In this document: positions 47,907 through 56,449 of the stretch, piece by piece
Layout of the letters: the number at the start of each line of letters is the position of its first letter
Numbering within the stretch: position 1 is the first letter of the stretch
Assembly: GCA_035471805.1 (NCBI GenBank)
Contig: DATIPS010000054.1
Location: 1-64,000, forward strand
DNA from: Acidimicrobiia bacterium
GTDB taxonomy: Bacteria; Actinomycetota; Acidimicrobiia; Spongiisociales; JAHEDJ01
Length of the DNA stretch: 64,000 nucleotides
Direction of reading: 5' to 3'
Position numbers and translations under genes: made by a program
The notes under the pieces: model-generated
Database searches by the model: none
What the model saw: only the letters and a program-made list of their open reading frames with translations
What the model was told of the DNA's origin: nothing

Positions 47907-48073
47907 CAGAGGATAGGGTCACGGTGTGGGGGGCATGTCCACAGCCTCTCGATTGGAGAGCCGGCCGTCCCACCAACGACTCGGCGGATGACCATGACCC
48001 TCGTCTCACATGCGTCTCCCTGGCCACACCGACGCCAGTGGGCCCTTTGCACCGTCGCAGAGTGCCCGGGCGC

Positions 48074-48853
48074 TCAATCCTGAAACTGCACCGACCTGCG
48101 ACTGATGGTTCCGTGCTCGAAGCCCTCGACGCTGAACCGAGCGCTCTCGCCTCGGGCAGCGCCTGCAGCCACCAGGATCGGCCGGTAGTGCTCGGCAGTC
48201 GGGTGGGATCGCAGCGGCTCCGGTGCCTGCTCCCGCCAGCGCAGCAGAGCGCGGTCGTCGCGTCCCGTCAAGGCTCTGGCAACCCATGTATCGAACGCTT
48301 CCACGTATTCGGGAGGAGGAGGGTCGGACCACAGGTCCGCTCCACGCAGATCGTGTACGAGGTTGCCGGTCCCGAGAATGAATACGCCGTCATCGCGAAG
48401 TGGTGCGAGATCACGGCCCAGGGTGTACAGATGTTCTTCATGCAGATCGATCGGCATCGAGATCTGGAGTACCGGAATGTCCGCGGCCGGCCACATCCTC
48501 ATGAGAGGGATCCAAGCCCCGTGGTCCAGGGGCCGCTCGGATCGCCGGACCGTCACGCTGGGATCCAGCAGTGCTTCGACGCGGTCGGCGAGACCGGGTG
48601 CGCCGGGAGCCCGGTATTGAAGGTTGTACATGAAGTCCGGGAATCCCCAGAAGTCGTACAACAAGGCGTCGTGAGTTGACGTGGAACCCATTGTCACGGG
48701 CGCGTCTTCCCAATGTGCAGAGACGACCAGGATCGATTTGGGCCGGGGGAGTCGTTGGGCCCAGGCGGTCCATGGGGCCGTACGGGCCGGCTCGGCGACC
48801 GACAACGGATTCCCGTGTCCGATGAAGCCGACGGGCATTCGGTGGGTGGTCAC
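48074..48853 (-). CDS. 4,5-DOPA dioxygenase extradiol-type enzyme (YgiD-like)
   Basis: The 259-residue protein of the class III extradiol (LigB) family has ligand motifs FIGHGNPLS, VVSAHWED, LDHGAWIPLMRMWP and GTGNLVHDLRG. Homologues cleave the catechol ring of DOPA or related compounds with Fe(II), or Zn in some cases. It is a single gene; the physiological substrate is unknown. Confidence 0.88.
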   Translation of the reverse strand: MTTHRMPVGFIGHGNPLSVAEPARTAPWTAWAQRLPRPKSILVVSAHWEDAPVTMGSTSTHDALLYDFWGFPDFMYNLQYRAPGAPGLADRVEALLDPSVTVRRSERPLDHGAWIPLMRMWPAADIPVLQISMPIDLHEEHLYTLGRDLAPLRDDGVFILGTGNLVHDLRGADLWSDPPPPEYVEAFDTWVARALTGRDDRALLRWREQAPEPLRSHPTAEHYRPILVAAGAARGESARFSVEGFEHGTISRRSVQFQD

Positions 48854-48963
48854 GGCACCTCGTTGCTAGACGTTCGAGGACCATCTAAGCCGGAGGGTAT
48901 TCCTATGGGCAGGAATTCTGCTCACCGTCCCGGCATCTACCGGAGGCGACCCGCCGTTTGCCT

Positions 48964-49461
48964 TCAGGTCTGCGAGGCCGCCAGAACACGCCCGACTTCT
49001 TTCGCCCACACCCCGACCTGGTCCAAGTCCCGCCAGTCGCCGGACCTGCCCTGCTTCACCATGCTCCGGGCTATCGCACCCTTTGCATCATCCGGCAGAC
49101 GCCCGCCGAACGTCTTGCGGTCCTTCACGCTGAGGTCGACCGCCAGTTTCTCCACCTTGGCGGGGAATGGCTGAGGATCCTGGGCTATGTCGTCGGCGAT
49201 CGGGCCGCTGTGGAACAACCAGACCGGCCGGTCGAAGCCCGCCCGCCTGAGGCGCCTCAGCAATCGAACCGATTCACGCCGCCAGCGCGCCCCGTAGATC
49301 GCGCTGCCGAGTATCACAGCGTCGAACTCCTCGGGGTTGGGCACTTCTCCGGCCGAGCGGAGGGTCACGGTGAAATGCTCGCCGGTCAGCGTGTCGGCGA
49401 CCTTCTTGGCGATGCCCTCTGTTCCACCCATCTTGCTGCTGTATGCGACCAGCACGTGCAC
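48964..49461 (-). CDS. Flavodoxin-domain protein (HemG-like)
   Basis: The 165-residue protein opens with an FMN phosphate-binding loop VLVAYSSKMGGTEGIAKKVAD, then FDAVILGSAIYGARWRRES and VWLFHSGPI, as in the short flavodoxin-like proteins related to protoporphyrinogen oxidase HemG. It likely carries electrons as an FMN protein; a true HemG role is not shown. It is divergent from the PFOR operon 296 bp away. Confidence 0.78.
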   Translation of the reverse strand: MHVLVAYSSKMGGTEGIAKKVADTLTGEHFTVTLRSAGEVPNPEEFDAVILGSAIYGARWRRESVRLLRRLRRAGFDRPVWLFHSGPIADDIAQDPQPFPAKVEKLAVDLSVKDRKTFGGRLPDDAKGAIARSMVKQGRSGDWRDLDQVGVWAKEVGRVLAASQT

Positions 49462-49538
49462 GGTTCCGCCTCCTTTCGAATCTGGTTCTCAAGATCGCGC
49501 GTTTCGGGCGTCTTGTACAGGGCCAATAGGATCTCTCA

Positions 49539-49566
49539 GGTTCCGGGTCTCGAGTTCCACGTTCCG
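49539..49566. repeat. Tandem heptanucleotide repeat, locus 2
   Basis: Four degenerate heptads follow in strict seven-base phase: GGTTCCG, GGTCTCG, AGTTCCA, CGTTCCG. They lie in the non-coding region upstream of the PFOR gene. The rest of that ~296-bp gap holds no gene that I can see, only locus 3 and the PFOR ribosome-binding site (AGGAAGGA). Confidence 0.6.
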
Positions 49567-49625
49567 GGCGGTGCAGGGGTGAACGGGATGAAACCATGAT
49601 TCAGGACGTGGAACCTTCTGCTGGA

Positions 49626-49639
49626 TACTCGCTACTCGC
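49626..49639. repeat. Tandem heptanucleotide repeat, locus 3
   Basis: Two exact tandem copies of TACTCGC, followed by a diverged GACCAGC heptad. It is in the same intergenic region as locus 2 and about 120 bp upstream of the PFOR start. Confidence 0.55.
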
Positions 49640-49757
49640 GACCAGCGGATCGCGCCTTGTTATGGCCCATTACTCCCTGGTAACTGCCGACGTCCCCTGC
49701 TCAGATCTCTAGGTTGGGTACCAACATTCGAGTTGATCACGACAGGAAGGACCCGGA

Positions 49758-52700
49758 GTGGGACGCGTCGTCACCGTTGATGGCAATGAAGCGGCCGCTT
49801 CCGTTGCGTTTAGAACCAACGAAGTCATTGCCATCTACCCCATCACACCTTCATCTCCGATGGGTGAGCTGTCCGATGAATGGTCGGCCAAGGGCCGCAC
49901 GAACATCTTCGGAACGATCCCCGAGGTTGTCGAAATGCAGAGCGAGGCGGGTGCTGCCGGTGCTCTCCACGGCGCTCTCCAGGGCGGCGCGATGGCGACG
50001 AGTTTCACGGCGTCACAGGGACTGCTGCTGAAGATTCCCAATATGTACAAGATCGCAGGCGAGCTGCTGCCGTCGGTCATTCACGTGGCCGCTCGCACCC
50101 TGGCGACTCATGCACTCTCCATCTTTGGTGATCACAGCGACGTTATGGCGACTCGCGGGACCGGTTGGGCGCTGTTGGCGTCGGCATCGGTACAAGAAGC
50201 GCACGACCTGGCTCTCGTCGCTCAAGCCGCGACGCTCGAAAGTCGCGTTCCGTTTCTGCACTTCTTCGACGGATTCCGAACATCGCACGAAGTCGGGAAG
50301 ATCAATGAACTGAGCGACGACGACATCCGGGTGATGATCGACGAGGAACTCGTCGCCGCCCACCGTATTCGTCGCCTCAATCCGGATGCCCCGGTAATCC
50401 GTGGTACAGCGCAGAACCCGGACGTGTTCTTCCAGGCACGAGAAGCCTGCAACCTCTACTACGACGCGGTCCCCGATCTCGTGCAATCGACCATGGATCG
50501 GCTTGCCGAGCTCACGGGACGCAGCTACCGCCTCTTCGACTATGTCGGCGCACCCGACGCCGAGCGAGTGGTGATCATGATGGGCTCGGGAATCGGCGCG
50601 ACCGAGGAGGCGGTGCAGGCGCTCGTTGATCGCGGTGAGAAGGTCGGTCTGGTCAAGGTCAGGCTGTACAGGCCGTTCTCGGCGGAGGCCCTCATCGCCG
50701 CCCTGCCCGGCTCGACCCGCTCGATTGCGGTGCTCGACCGTACCAAAGAACCCGGGGCCCTCGGCGAGCCGCTCTACCAGGACGTGATAACCGCGATATC
50801 GGAGCAGACCGCAGCCGGCAACGTCGCCTGGGACGGTTTCCCCCGGATAATCGGTGGCAGGTACGGGCTTTCATCGAAGGAGTTCACGCCGTCGATGGTT
50901 GCGGCGATCTTCGCAGAACTCGACAAGGAGTCTCCGAAGGTGCACTTCACGGTTGGGATCGTGGACGATGTGACGCATCTCAGCCTCGATGTGACCGAGG
51001 AACTGAACACCGAGCCGGACGACGTCGTCCGCGCGGTGTTCTTCGGACTCGGCGCAGACGGAACCGTCGGGGCCAACAAGAACTCGGTGAAGATCATCGG
51101 CGAGAACACCGACCTGTATGCGCAGGGTCATTTCGTCTACGACTCGAAGAAGTCGGGAGCGATCACGGTCTCGCACTTGCGGTTCGGTCCCCGGCCGATC
51201 AACTCGACATACGAGATCACCAAGGCGAGCTTCGTCGCTTGCCACCAGTTCAACTTCCTCGAGAAGATGGCCGTTCTCGAGGTTGCCGACCAGGGAGCAA
51301 CCTTCCTCCTCAACAGCCCCTATTCGGCCGACGAGGTTTGGGACAAGGTACCCCTGGAGACCCAGCAGGCGATCATCGACAAGAACATCACGTTCTACGT
51401 CGTGGACGGCGTCAAGGTCGCTCGGGAGGTCGGTCTCGGCGGCCGTATCAACACGGTTCTCCAGACTTGTTTCTTCAATCTGGCTGGGATACTCCCGCCG
51501 GACCAGGCGATTGCCGAAATCAAGGAAGCGATCCAGAAGAGCTACGGGAAGTTCGGTCAAACGGTACTTGATCGGAACTTCGCAGCGGTCGACGCCTCAA
51601 TCGCAGCCCTCGAGAAGGTGGCGGTTCCGGCCCGGGCGAGCTCGGTGTTCGTTCGGCCGCCCTCCGTACCGGAAGCAGCTCCGGATTTCGTGCAGCGCGT
51701 GACCGCCATGATGATCGCAGGGAAGGGCAACTTGTTGCCCGTGTCTGCGATGCCGGTCGACGGGACGTTCCCGACCGGAACGACCAAGTTCGAGAAGCGC
51801 TCGATCGCCCAGGACATTCCGATCTGGGACCCCGACATCTGCATCGATTGCGCCAAGTGTGCGCTCGTTTGCCCCCACGCCGCCATCCGGATGAAGGTAT
51901 ATGATCCGGCGTTCCTCGATGGAGCGCCGGACACGTTCCTCTCGAAGGAGTTCAGAAGCCGCGAGATGCCCGGCAACGTCCTCACGATTCAAGTCGCACC
52001 GGACGACTGCACCGGTTGCGGGGTCTGCGTCGATGTCTGTCCGGCCAAGTCCAAGGAAGAGGTCAAGCACAAGTCGATCAACATGATGCCCAAACTCGAC
52101 CATCTCGAGGTGGAGCAGGCCAACTTCGACTTCTTCCTGAGTCTCCCCGAGCCGGATCGGACCGAAGTGCGTCTCGACACGGTGAAAGGCAGTCAGATGG
52201 CCGAGCCGTTGTTCGAGTTCTCGGGAGCATGTTCCGGCTGCGGAGAAACCCCCTACATCAAGCTTATGACTCAGATGTTCGGAGATCGGGTAACCATCGC
52301 CAACGCGACGGGCTGTTCCTCTATCTACGGCGGCAACCTGCCGACGACTCCGTACTCGACGAATGCCGACGGCCGCGGCCCGTCCTGGGCCAACAGCCTG
52401 TTCGAAGACAACGCCGAGTTCGGGCTCGGTTTGCGGCTGGCGCAGGACCAGTCGGTCCAGGATGCCAAGGTCCTCGTGAGCCGTTTCGCCTCAGAACTAG
52501 GAGATGATCTCGTAACGGGACTCCTGGCCGGCGTCACCGACACCGATGAGGTCGGGTTGGCCGCGCAGCGCCTGCGTATTGCACACGCCAAGAAGATCCT
52601 CGGCGACATCGACTCGATCGAAGCTCGTCGCCTCATCGCCGGAATCGACACACTGGCTCACAAGAGCGTCTGGATAGTCGGCGGTGACGGCTGGGCGTAC

Positions 52701-53342
52701 GACATCGGGTTTGGCGGCCTGGACCATGTGTTCGCCTCCGGCCGGAATGTCAACATTCTGGTCCTCGACACCGAGGTGTACTCGAACACCGGCGGGCAGG
52801 CTTCGAAAGCCACCCCGCGGGGAGCGGTTGCCAAGTTTGCCGCCGGTGGGAAGCCGACCGGCAAGAAGGATCTGGGAATGATCGCCCAGGCCTACGGCAA
52901 CGTGTACGTGGCACAGATCGCGGTGGGCGCCAACAACACGCAGACCGTGAAGGCCTTCGCCGAGGCCGAGGCGTATCCGGGGACCTCCCTCATCATCGCC
53001 TACAGCCAGTGCATCGCCCACGGCATCGACATGGAGACCGGGATGAGCCACCAGAAGGAAGCCGTTGAGAGCGGCTACTGGCCGCTGTTTCGGTTCGACC
53101 CGATGGCAGAGGCCGAAGGCCGGCACTCGTTCCATCTCGACAGCCGGGCACCGAAGCTCACCTTCAAGGACTTCGCGATGCAGGAAGCTCGCTATGCGAT
53201 GCTGGCCAGAACCAAGCCGGAGCAGGCTGAAGAGCTGTTCGCGAGAGCACAGGACGACATCGACAATCGGTGGCACCTCTACGAGCAACTGGCGGACCTG
53301 GACCGGCAGGTCCCTGAGGAGGAGGAGGAGGTCGCGCCATGA
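49758..53342 (+). CDS. nifJ: Pyruvate:ferredoxin (flavodoxin) oxidoreductase
   Basis: The 1194-residue single-chain PFOR has all domains in order. The N-terminal pyrimidine-binding domain has TNEVIAIYPITPSSPMGELS. The gamma domain has FFGLGADGTVGANKNSVKII. Two 4Fe-4S ferredoxin motifs lie near 694 (CIDCAKCALVCP) and 750 (CTGCGVCVDVCP). The C-terminal TPP domain has CSGCGETPY near 824 and GDGWAYDIGFGGLDH, then LDTEVYSNTGGQ. It cleaves pyruvate to acetyl-CoA and CO2 with reduction of ferredoxin, or the reverse. GTG 49758 follows AGGAAGGA. The next gene overlaps by 4 bp. Confidence 0.97.
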   Translation: MGRVVTVDGNEAAASVAFRTNEVIAIYPITPSSPMGELSDEWSAKGRTNIFGTIPEVVEMQSEAGAAGALHGALQGGAMATSFTASQGLLLKIPNMYKIAGELLPSVIHVAARTLATHALSIFGDHSDVMATRGTGWALLASASVQEAHDLALVAQAATLESRVPFLHFFDGFRTSHEVGKINELSDDDIRVMIDEELVAAHRIRRLNPDAPVIRGTAQNPDVFFQAREACNLYYDAVPDLVQSTMDRLAELTGRSYRLFDYVGAPDAERVVIMMGSGIGATEEAVQALVDRGEKVGLVKVRLYRPFSAEALIAALPGSTRSIAVLDRTKEPGALGEPLYQDVITAISEQTAAGNVAWDGFPRIIGGRYGLSSKEFTPSMVAAIFAELDKESPKVHFTVGIVDDVTHLSLDVTEELNTEPDDVVRAVFFGLGADGTVGANKNSVKIIGENTDLYAQGHFVYDSKKSGAITVSHLRFGPRPINSTYEITKASFVACHQFNFLEKMAVLEVADQGATFLLNSPYSADEVWDKVPLETQQAIIDKNITFYVVDGVKVAREVGLGGRINTVLQTCFFNLAGILPPDQAIAEIKEAIQKSYGKFGQTVLDRNFAAVDASIAALEKVAVPARASSVFVRPPSVPEAAPDFVQRVTAMMIAGKGNLLPVSAMPVDGTFPTGTTKFEKRSIAQDIPIWDPDICIDCAKCALVCPHAAIRMKVYDPAFLDGAPDTFLSKEFRSREMPGNVLTIQVAPDDCTGCGVCVDVCPAKSKEEVKHKSINMMPKLDHLEVEQANFDFFLSLPEPDRTEVRLDTVKGSQMAEPLFEFSGACSGCGETPYIKLMTQMFGDRVTIANATGCSSIYGGNLPTTPYSTNADGRGPSWANSLFEDNAEFGLGLRLAQDQSVQDAKVLVSRFASELGDDLVTGLLAGVTDTDEVGLAAQRLRIAHAKKILGDIDSIEARRLIAGIDTLAHKSVWIVGGDGWAYDIGFGGLDHVFASGRNVNILVLDTEVYSNTGGQASKATPRGAVAKFAAGGKPTGKKDLGMIAQAYGNVYVAQIAVGANNTQTVKAFAEAEAYPGTSLIIAYSQCIAHGIDMETGMSHQKEAVESGYWPLFRFDPMAEAEGRHSFHLDSRAPKLTFKDFAMQEARYAMLARTKPEQAEELFARAQDDIDNRWHLYEQLADLDRQVPEEEEEVAP

Positions 53343-54349
53343 GCGTCGATCTGACGACCAAGTATCTCGGGCTCGACCTGGCCCATCCGATCGTTCCCTC
53401 CGCTTCGCCGATGACCGGCAACCTCACCTCGCTCCGCCAGCTCGAGGCGGCCGGCGCCTCGGCTGTGGTGCTCTGGTCGCTGTTCGAAGAACAGATCGTC
53501 CACGACGAGGAGCAAGCCCTGGCCCTCGCCGAGTTCCACTCGGACAGCTTCGGTGAGGCCGTCGGCGGGTATTTCCCCACCCTGCAGGATTACAACACCG
53601 GACCGGGTGAGTATCTGAAGCTCATCCGCGACGCCAAAGAGCACCTGGAGATCCCGGTGATCGCCAGCCTGAACGGCACTTCGATCGGGGGCTGGCTTCG
53701 CTACGGGAAGCTGATGGAGGAGGCGGGTGCGGACGCGCTCGAGCTGAATGTCTATCTGATCCCGACCAACCCGGAGACGACCGGAGCTGAGGTTGAGGAA
53801 CAGTATCTAGATCTGGTGATGGCCCTCAAGAAATCGATAACGATTCCCTTGGCCGTGAAAGTGGGGCCGTTCTTCAGCTCGATCCCCAATATGGCGACCA
53901 GGCTGATCGATGCCGGCGCCGACGGTCTGGTGCTGTTCAACCGGTTCTATCAGCCCGACATCGACCTCGATGAACTCGAGGTGAAGCCGAATCTCAGGTT
54001 GTCCCACTCGGACGATCTGAGATTGCCGTTGCGCTGGACTGCGATCCTCAAGGGCCGTTTGCTCGGCTCGATGGCCGTGACCAGCGGTGTTCACACGGCG
54101 CAGGATGTGATCAAACTCCTCCTGGCCGGGGCCGACGTCACGATGATGGCATCGGCCCTGCTGCGCAACGGTCCGGCCGTGCTCACCGAGGCCCTGGAAG
54201 GACTGCGGTCCTGGCTGGAAGAGAACGAGTACGAATCTGTGCGTCAGATGAAGGGCTCGATGAGTCAGTCGGCGTCTCCGGATCCGGCGGCCTTCGAGCG
54301 CGGCAACTACATGAAGACGCTGGTCACCTACGCCCGGCCGGGTGTATAG
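53339..54349 (+). CDS. Dihydroorotate-dehydrogenase-like flavoprotein paired with PFOR
   Basis: The 336-residue TIM-barrel protein resembles class 1 DHODH: HPIVPSASPMTGNLTSLRQLE, IASLNGTSIGGWL, ALELNVYLIP, PLAVKVGPFFS, GLVLFNRFYQPDID, ALLRNGP. Genes of this subtype often follow nifJ, and it overlaps nifJ here (ATGA). The pairing suggests a redox job linked to PFOR rather than pyrimidine synthesis. The exact reaction is unknown. Confidence 0.85.
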   Translation: MSVDLTTKYLGLDLAHPIVPSASPMTGNLTSLRQLEAAGASAVVLWSLFEEQIVHDEEQALALAEFHSDSFGEAVGGYFPTLQDYNTGPGEYLKLIRDAKEHLEIPVIASLNGTSIGGWLRYGKLMEEAGADALELNVYLIPTNPETTGAEVEEQYLDLVMALKKSITIPLAVKVGPFFSSIPNMATRLIDAGADGLVLFNRFYQPDIDLDELEVKPNLRLSHSDDLRLPLRWTAILKGRLLGSMAVTSGVHTAQDVIKLLLAGADVTMMASALLRNGPAVLTEALEGLRSWLEENEYESVRQMKGSMSQSASPDPAAFERGNYMKTLVTYARPGV

Positions 54350-54365
54350 CGGAGGGCAGGCCGCA

Positions 54366-54869
54366 CTAGGCCGGAGGGCGGTTCTCTCTGAGGGCCGCCC
54401 TCACGTTCGTCCACGTGTCTTCCAGAGACTCGGGCAAGACTCTGGTGCCTGCGGTGGAGGTCATGAAGTTTGTGTCTCCCAACCAGCGCGGCACCAGGTG
54501 GAAGTGGAGGTGGTCGGGGATCCCGGCTCCCGCCACCCGGCCCAGGTTCAACCCCAGATTGAAGCCTTGAGGACGCATAGCGGCGTTGAGACCCAGCTCG
54601 GCGCGGATGATCAGGTCCCACATCTGCGACCGCTCTTCAGGCGTGAGCTCCGAGAGGCCGGCGGTGTGGCGATTGGTAGTGATCATCAGGTGACCAGTCG
54701 AATACGGGTAACGGTTCAGAACCGAGTAGGCGAGAGGCGTGCGCTCGAGGATCAAGGCGTCTTCGTCGGACTCGTCGGGCAGCCGGCAGAACAGACAGTC
54801 GTCGTCGAGAGCGCCGTCGATTGACTTCACGTACGTGGACCGCCAACCGGCCCAGAGATGATCAAGCAC
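54366..54869 (-). CDS. HIT-family hydrolase/phosphorylase
   Basis: The ~167-residue protein opens DHLWAGWRSTYVKSI, the usual start of actinobacterial Ap4A-phosphorylase-like HIT proteins. It has CLFCRLP, a Zn-type Cys pair, RYPYSTGHLMITTNRH and the histidine triad HLHFHLVPRW. It should act on diadenosine polyphosphates or other nucleotide conjugates. GTG 54869 is chosen by similarity; its ribosome-binding site is weak. It follows the selenoprotein gene on the same strand with a 40-bp gap and may be co-transcribed. Confidence 0.83.
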   Translation of the reverse strand: MLDHLWAGWRSTYVKSIDGALDDDCLFCRLPDESDEDALILERTPLAYSVLNRYPYSTGHLMITTNRHTAGLSELTPEERSQMWDLIIRAELGLNAAMRPQGFNLGLNLGRVAGAGIPDHLHFHLVPRWLGDTNFMTSTAGTRVLPESLEDTWTNVRAALRENRPPA

Positions 54870-54909
54870 AATCTCAGGGTAACCGACGACCTGCTCGCCG
54901 CCCGCAAAC

Positions 54910-55758
54910 CTATCGTTCCAGCATGTTTCGTTCGAGCCACCACTGGGTGATCGGACTTGGTTTCGCCGGTTGCCAGGCCTTGTAGGCCTCTTTGCGGGGA
55001 ACCGGCCACTCGATGTCGATGTCGACTCTGGTTCCGAACCGATCCGCTCCCGCCAGCACGTTGAGCGCTTCCCCGAGCACACGGTCCTGCATGGGGGCGT
55101 CGCCCGGCATTCCGAATGGATGACCGAAGGGAAACTCGACGCCGACGGTACGCGGGTTGAACAGAGCTGTGGCGAGATCCGGCATCATGGTCACGACAAC
55201 CGTTGGGATTCCTGCCGCTTCGATCCAGCGTGCCAGCACGGGCACGTTCTTACAACAGTCCGGTCAGACCGGAGCCAGGATGAGGCCGTCCACTTCATCC
55301 TGATGAAGGAGGTCGATTATCCCGGGAGCGGCAATCTCCCGCCACCCCTCCAGTCCGGCTCCCTGGAATCCCATCACCGAGTAGTGGCGCCGGGCGGCTT
55401 CTCCGATCACCCGGCGTTCCTCGGCGTCTGCGAGCCTATCGATGGGCAAAGCGATGTTTGGATCGGCCAGGATGTCGTCGTGGCTGATGTGCAGGTGAGC
55501 GAGCGCGATCCGTTGCCACGGCTTTGGAATGACCCGAAAGGACGGGTCGCCCCAGGTTGGTTCGGCACGTTCCCGATCGAGATCAAACGCTTCCTGGCCG
55601 TTCTCGAGGTACATGCCCGAGGAGGTGAGGAGCGCTATGCGGCTGCTGCCCAGGCGTTTGTCGAACGGGGCCCACACCGGGTCGGTGCCGTCCGGCGTGG
55701 GGTTCTCGTAGAAAGGGCGGAAGCTGCGGGGAAGGAACCGGTAGCTGTCGATCTTCAC
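54910..55758 (-). CDS. Selenoprotein of the glycine/sarcosine/betaine/D-proline reductase (GrdB/PrdB-like) family, in-frame UGA
   Basis: Two open stretches in the same frame are split only by one TGA at 55264-55266. Upstream: 164 residues with family text (IALLTSSGMYLENGQEAFD, ALAHLHISHDD, LPIDRLADAEERRVIGEAA, YSVMGFQG). Downstream: 117 residues continuing the same family (LARWIEAAGIPTVVVTMMPD). Read as Sec, the junction is LAPV-U-PDCCKN, a UxxC redox motif at the place where homologues, as I recall them, have Sec or Cys in a P-V-U/C-P-x-C context. The product would be 282 residues with Sec165. GTG 55758 is preceded by AGGAG. A SECIS-like hairpin follows the UGA. The substrate is unknown; the family reduces glycine-type amines or proline, and many members are uncharacterised. 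Confidence 0.82.
55229..55246 (-). promoter_or_regulatory. Candidate bacterial SECIS hairpin
   Basis: In the mRNA, 17 nt after the UGA, CGUGCC pairs with GGCACG around the 6-nt loop CGUGCU. The loop begins 23 nt after the UGA and has G as its second base with U next. That fits the known rule for bacterial SECIS elements (apical loop 16-37 nt downstream, G among the first two loop bases). Confidence 0.55.
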
Positions 55759-55858
55759 TGCTGCTCCTGCGGCTGTTTCAGTTCACAGTAATAGCCGCCG
55801 GTCGTCGGCAGGTTCCGGTGGGTGACCGGGTGGCGAACGGCGGCTCGGAAAGCCGGGT

Positions 55859-56380
55859 TCACCCGGTCGTGGAGGGCGTGTCGGGCCGTGCGACGGTTTC
55901 CTCGGGAAGGTCCGCGCCGCGCAGGTCGATCGACACCTGGTCGCACTGTTTGCATACGCGGCGAATCAGGCCTCCCGGGAGGTTTTGTTCGCTCCAGTCG
56001 TGAACGTGGTCCGCCGATCGACTGATCTTGCGAGTGTGGCGCCTTCCGCCCGATCTCTCGATTCGCTCGATGAGGTTGGTCCGGCGCTGCTCCAGACGCC
56101 GCTTGATCCCTTTTCGGCTCTTCGGTTTTCGGGTTTCGATCCAATCGGGAACCGTGTACGCGAAATCGACCGGATCGTTGGCGATGAAGGTCAAGCGTTC
56201 GCCGTCCAGTTCGAGGGCGAAACGGTCGCTTGCCGAACGGCGGATCTCGACGGTGTCGAAACCCCAGGAGCCGAGGTCCGATTCTCCGACCTTGAGCGTC
56301 AGGGAGTCTTCGTCGATCGCCAAAGAAGCCGGGGCGCGGTCCCCCCCGGCTGTTTCGAGCGAGCCTTTGAAGATTTTCAC
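55859..56380 (-). CDS. Uncharacterised protein with a C-terminal CxxC motif
   Basis: The protein has about 173 residues from GTG 56380, chosen because AGGGGA lies 8 nt upstream. I do not recognise the family. The N-terminal ~90 residues look like a small beta-barrel (SLAIDEDSLTLKVGESDLG, FALELDGERLTFI). The middle is strongly basic (KSRKGIKRRLEQRRTN), and near the C terminus is VCKQCDQVSIDL, half of a zinc-ribbon-like site. It may bind nucleic acid, but that is a guess. It precedes the selenoprotein gene on the same strand by 100 bp. Confidence 0.6.
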   Translation of the reverse strand: MKIFKGSLETAGGDRAPASLAIDEDSLTLKVGESDLGSWGFDTVEIRRSASDRFALELDGERLTFIANDPVDFAYTVPDWIETRKPKSRKGIKRRLEQRRTNLIERIERSGGRRHTRKISRSADHVHDWSEQNLPGGLIRRVCKQCDQVSIDLRGADLPEETVARPDTPSTTG

Positions 56381-56449
56381 TCTAAGTTCCCCTAATGCCA
56401 CCGTGCGTGAACTATCGCGCCGCCCGGGCCTCCCGTCAAGACCAGGAGA

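Noticed and set aside
55243-55266. Reading the 54.9-55.8 kb locus as two separate genes or a pseudogene with a nonsense mutation.
   Set aside because: The frame is unbroken apart from one TGA, which falls at the known Sec/Cys position of the family. The downstream half has no proper ribosome-binding site of its own. Genome-wide sel genes would settle it.
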